From Hypericum androsaemum (lineage: Eukaryota; Streptophyta; Magnoliopsida; Malpighiales; Hypericaceae): DNA of 64,000 nt. Below the pieces are notes generated by a model. That model searched no databases. It had not been told where the DNA came from and saw nothing but the letters and a program-made list of their open reading frames with translations. This document shows positions 62,965 through 64,000 of the stretch, in pieces. The DNA lies in assembly GCA_963995505.1 (NCBI GenBank), contig OZ023187.1, positions 10,565,176 to 10,629,175 on the forward strand. Direction: 5' to 3'. The position numbers were made by a program, and so were the translations under genes. Within the stretch, counting starts at the first letter, position 1. Every line of letters starts with the position of its first letter.

Positions 62965-64000
62965 AAAAAAGGCAAAGAAATGTAAGAAAAGGCAAGAAAA
63001 TGTAAGAAAAGGCAAGATAAAGCAAGAAAAGGAAAGAAATGGAAAGATTTGGCAAGAAAAGGAAAGATAAGGCAAGAAAAGTCAAGGAAAAAGGTGAGAA
63101 AAGGCAAAAAAAAGGATAGATAAGACAAGAAATGGAAAGAAAAGGTAAGGAAAAGGCTAGATAAGGCATGAAAAGGCAAGAAAATGTAGGAAAAGGGAAG
63201 ATAAGGCAAGAAAATGTAAGAAAAGGGAAGATAAGGCAAGAAAAGGAAAGAAAAGGCAAGATAAGACAAGATAAGGCAAAGAAAAGGCAAGAAAAGGCAA
63301 GAAAAGGAAAAAATAAGCAAGATAAGGAAAGAAAAGGCAAGGAAAAGGCAAGAAAATACAAGATAAGGAAAGAAAAGGCATGGAAAAAGCATGAAAAGGT
63401 AAGGAAAAGGCAAGAAAAGGAAATAAAAGGAAAGATAAGGCAAGAAAATGCATGAAAAGAAAAGAAAAGGCAAGGAAAAGGAATGAAAGAAAAGGCAAGG
63501 AAAAGGACTAAAAAAGAAGGAAAAGGAAAGGTAAGGCAAGAAACGACAAGGAAAAGGAATGAAAAGGCATGCTAACGTAAGATAATGTAAGAAAAGGAAA
63601 GAAAAGGGAAGGAAAAGGCAAGATAAGGCAAGAAAATGCAATATAAGGAAAGAAAAGGCATGGAAAATGCATGAAAAGGCATGGAGAAGGCAAGAAAAGG
63701 TAAGAAAAGGCAAGAAAAGGAATGAAAAGGAAAGAAAAGGAAAGATAAGGCAAGAAAAGGCAAGAAAAGGCAAGGAAAAGGAATGAAAATGCAAGAAAAG
63801 GCAAGGAAAATGAATGAAAAGGAAAGATAAGGAAAGATAAGGCAAGAAAATGTATGAAAAGGCATTGAAAAGGAATGAAAAGGCAAACAAATGAAAGATA
63901 AGGCAAGAAAAGGAAAGAAAAGGCAAGGAAAAGGCCAGATAAGGCAAGATAAGGCAAGATAAGGCAAGACTAGGGAAGGAAAGGCAAGAGAAGACAAGAT
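62965..64000 (+). repeat. Decamer array, distal part (runs off right edge)
   Basis: The array resumes in the same orientation (GGCAAGAAAA on plus) with more variants such as AATGTAAGAAAA and GGCATGGAAAA. A short near-duplicate of about 40 bases (AATGTAGG/AATGTAAGAAAAGGGAAG) is seen at 63182-63240. No higher-order period is visible in this ~1 kb. No gene is supported. Confidence 0.95.

Noticed and set aside
15840..63455. Short Lys/Arg/Glu-rich plus-strand frames (such as MKRQEKARK-type)
   Set aside because: Translations of the purine strand. They end wherever a GATAAG or GGTAAG variant gives TAA. No real gene features.
13064..63997. Long minus-strand open frames (up to 1,156 codons) that look like multi-pass membrane proteins
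   Set aside because: They are translations of the pyrimidine strand of the decamer. Hydrophobicity is a by-product of TTT/CTT/TCC codons, overlapping frames are equally open, and copies recur with the higher-order unit.
13102..64000. CRISPR-like regular repeats
   Set aside because: There are no unique spacers; the repeats are contiguous decamers in a eukaryotic context.
8808..64000. Telomeric or interstitial telomere repeat
   Set aside because: The unit GGCAAGAAAA does not match the plant TTTAGGG type or known variants.
8808..64000. Entire array as an assembly artefact
   Set aside because: Cannot be excluded from sequence alone. However, graded divergence, distinct unit types, a clean 5 bp target duplication and a second unique island argue for a real locus. 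Long-read coverage would decide.

Overview
This is a plant nuclear window, probably from a eudicot and from repeat-rich heterochromatin. It holds LTR retrotransposons and one enormous simple-sequence-derived satellite. I see no host gene, tRNA, rRNA or CRISPR array. The plant assignment rests on Ty3/Gypsy polyprotein motifs, LTRs with plant-type TATA boxes, and an initiator-tRNA-Met primer-binding site. The species cannot be named.

Layout. (1) 1-4324, minus strand: right-hand part of a young-looking Ty3/Gypsy element (element A). It has an uninterrupted gag-protease-RT frame of 961 codons running off the left edge, a leader with a long pyrimidine tract, a PBS, and a complete ~805 bp LTR. (2) 4325-8807, minus strand: an older, decayed Ty3/Gypsy chromovirus (element B). 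It consists of a long 3' LTR with diverged ~182 bp tandem repeats, a PPT, and a pol pseudogene broken by six nonsense codons and cut in the middle of RT. Element A appears to sit in B's LTR. (3) 8808-12893: 4.1 kb of a degenerate decamer array, unit GCCTTTTCTT on the plus strand. (4) 12894-13101: a ~205 bp gag fragment, where the polarity of the array flips. (5) 13102-64000: ~50 kb of the same decamer in the opposite orientation (GGCAAGAAAA on plus). It is organised into higher-order repeats: ~772 bp units at 13.5-15.9 kb, ~2.1 kb units at about 16.2-38.6 kb, and a mosaic of ~3.3-4.7 kb units beyond. The array is interrupted by a 1,122 bp rearranged retroelement insertion (48568-49689) and a ~780 bp Copia-type LTR fragment (62187-62964).

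The very long hydrophobic or Lys/Arg-rich open frames throughout 8.8-64 kb are by-products of the decamer composition, not genes. The most unusual items are three. First, the decamer satellite itself: A-tracts spaced at about one helical turn, sparse conserved boxes, and HOR lengths that differ by about whole decamers. Second, an insertion with a perfect 5 bp target duplication whose two outer ends are both U5 ends, in inverted orientation. Third, the array occupying the place where the middle of a retroelement would be expected. The elements do not form a pathway; the window is a nested history of retroelement insertion and satellite amplification.
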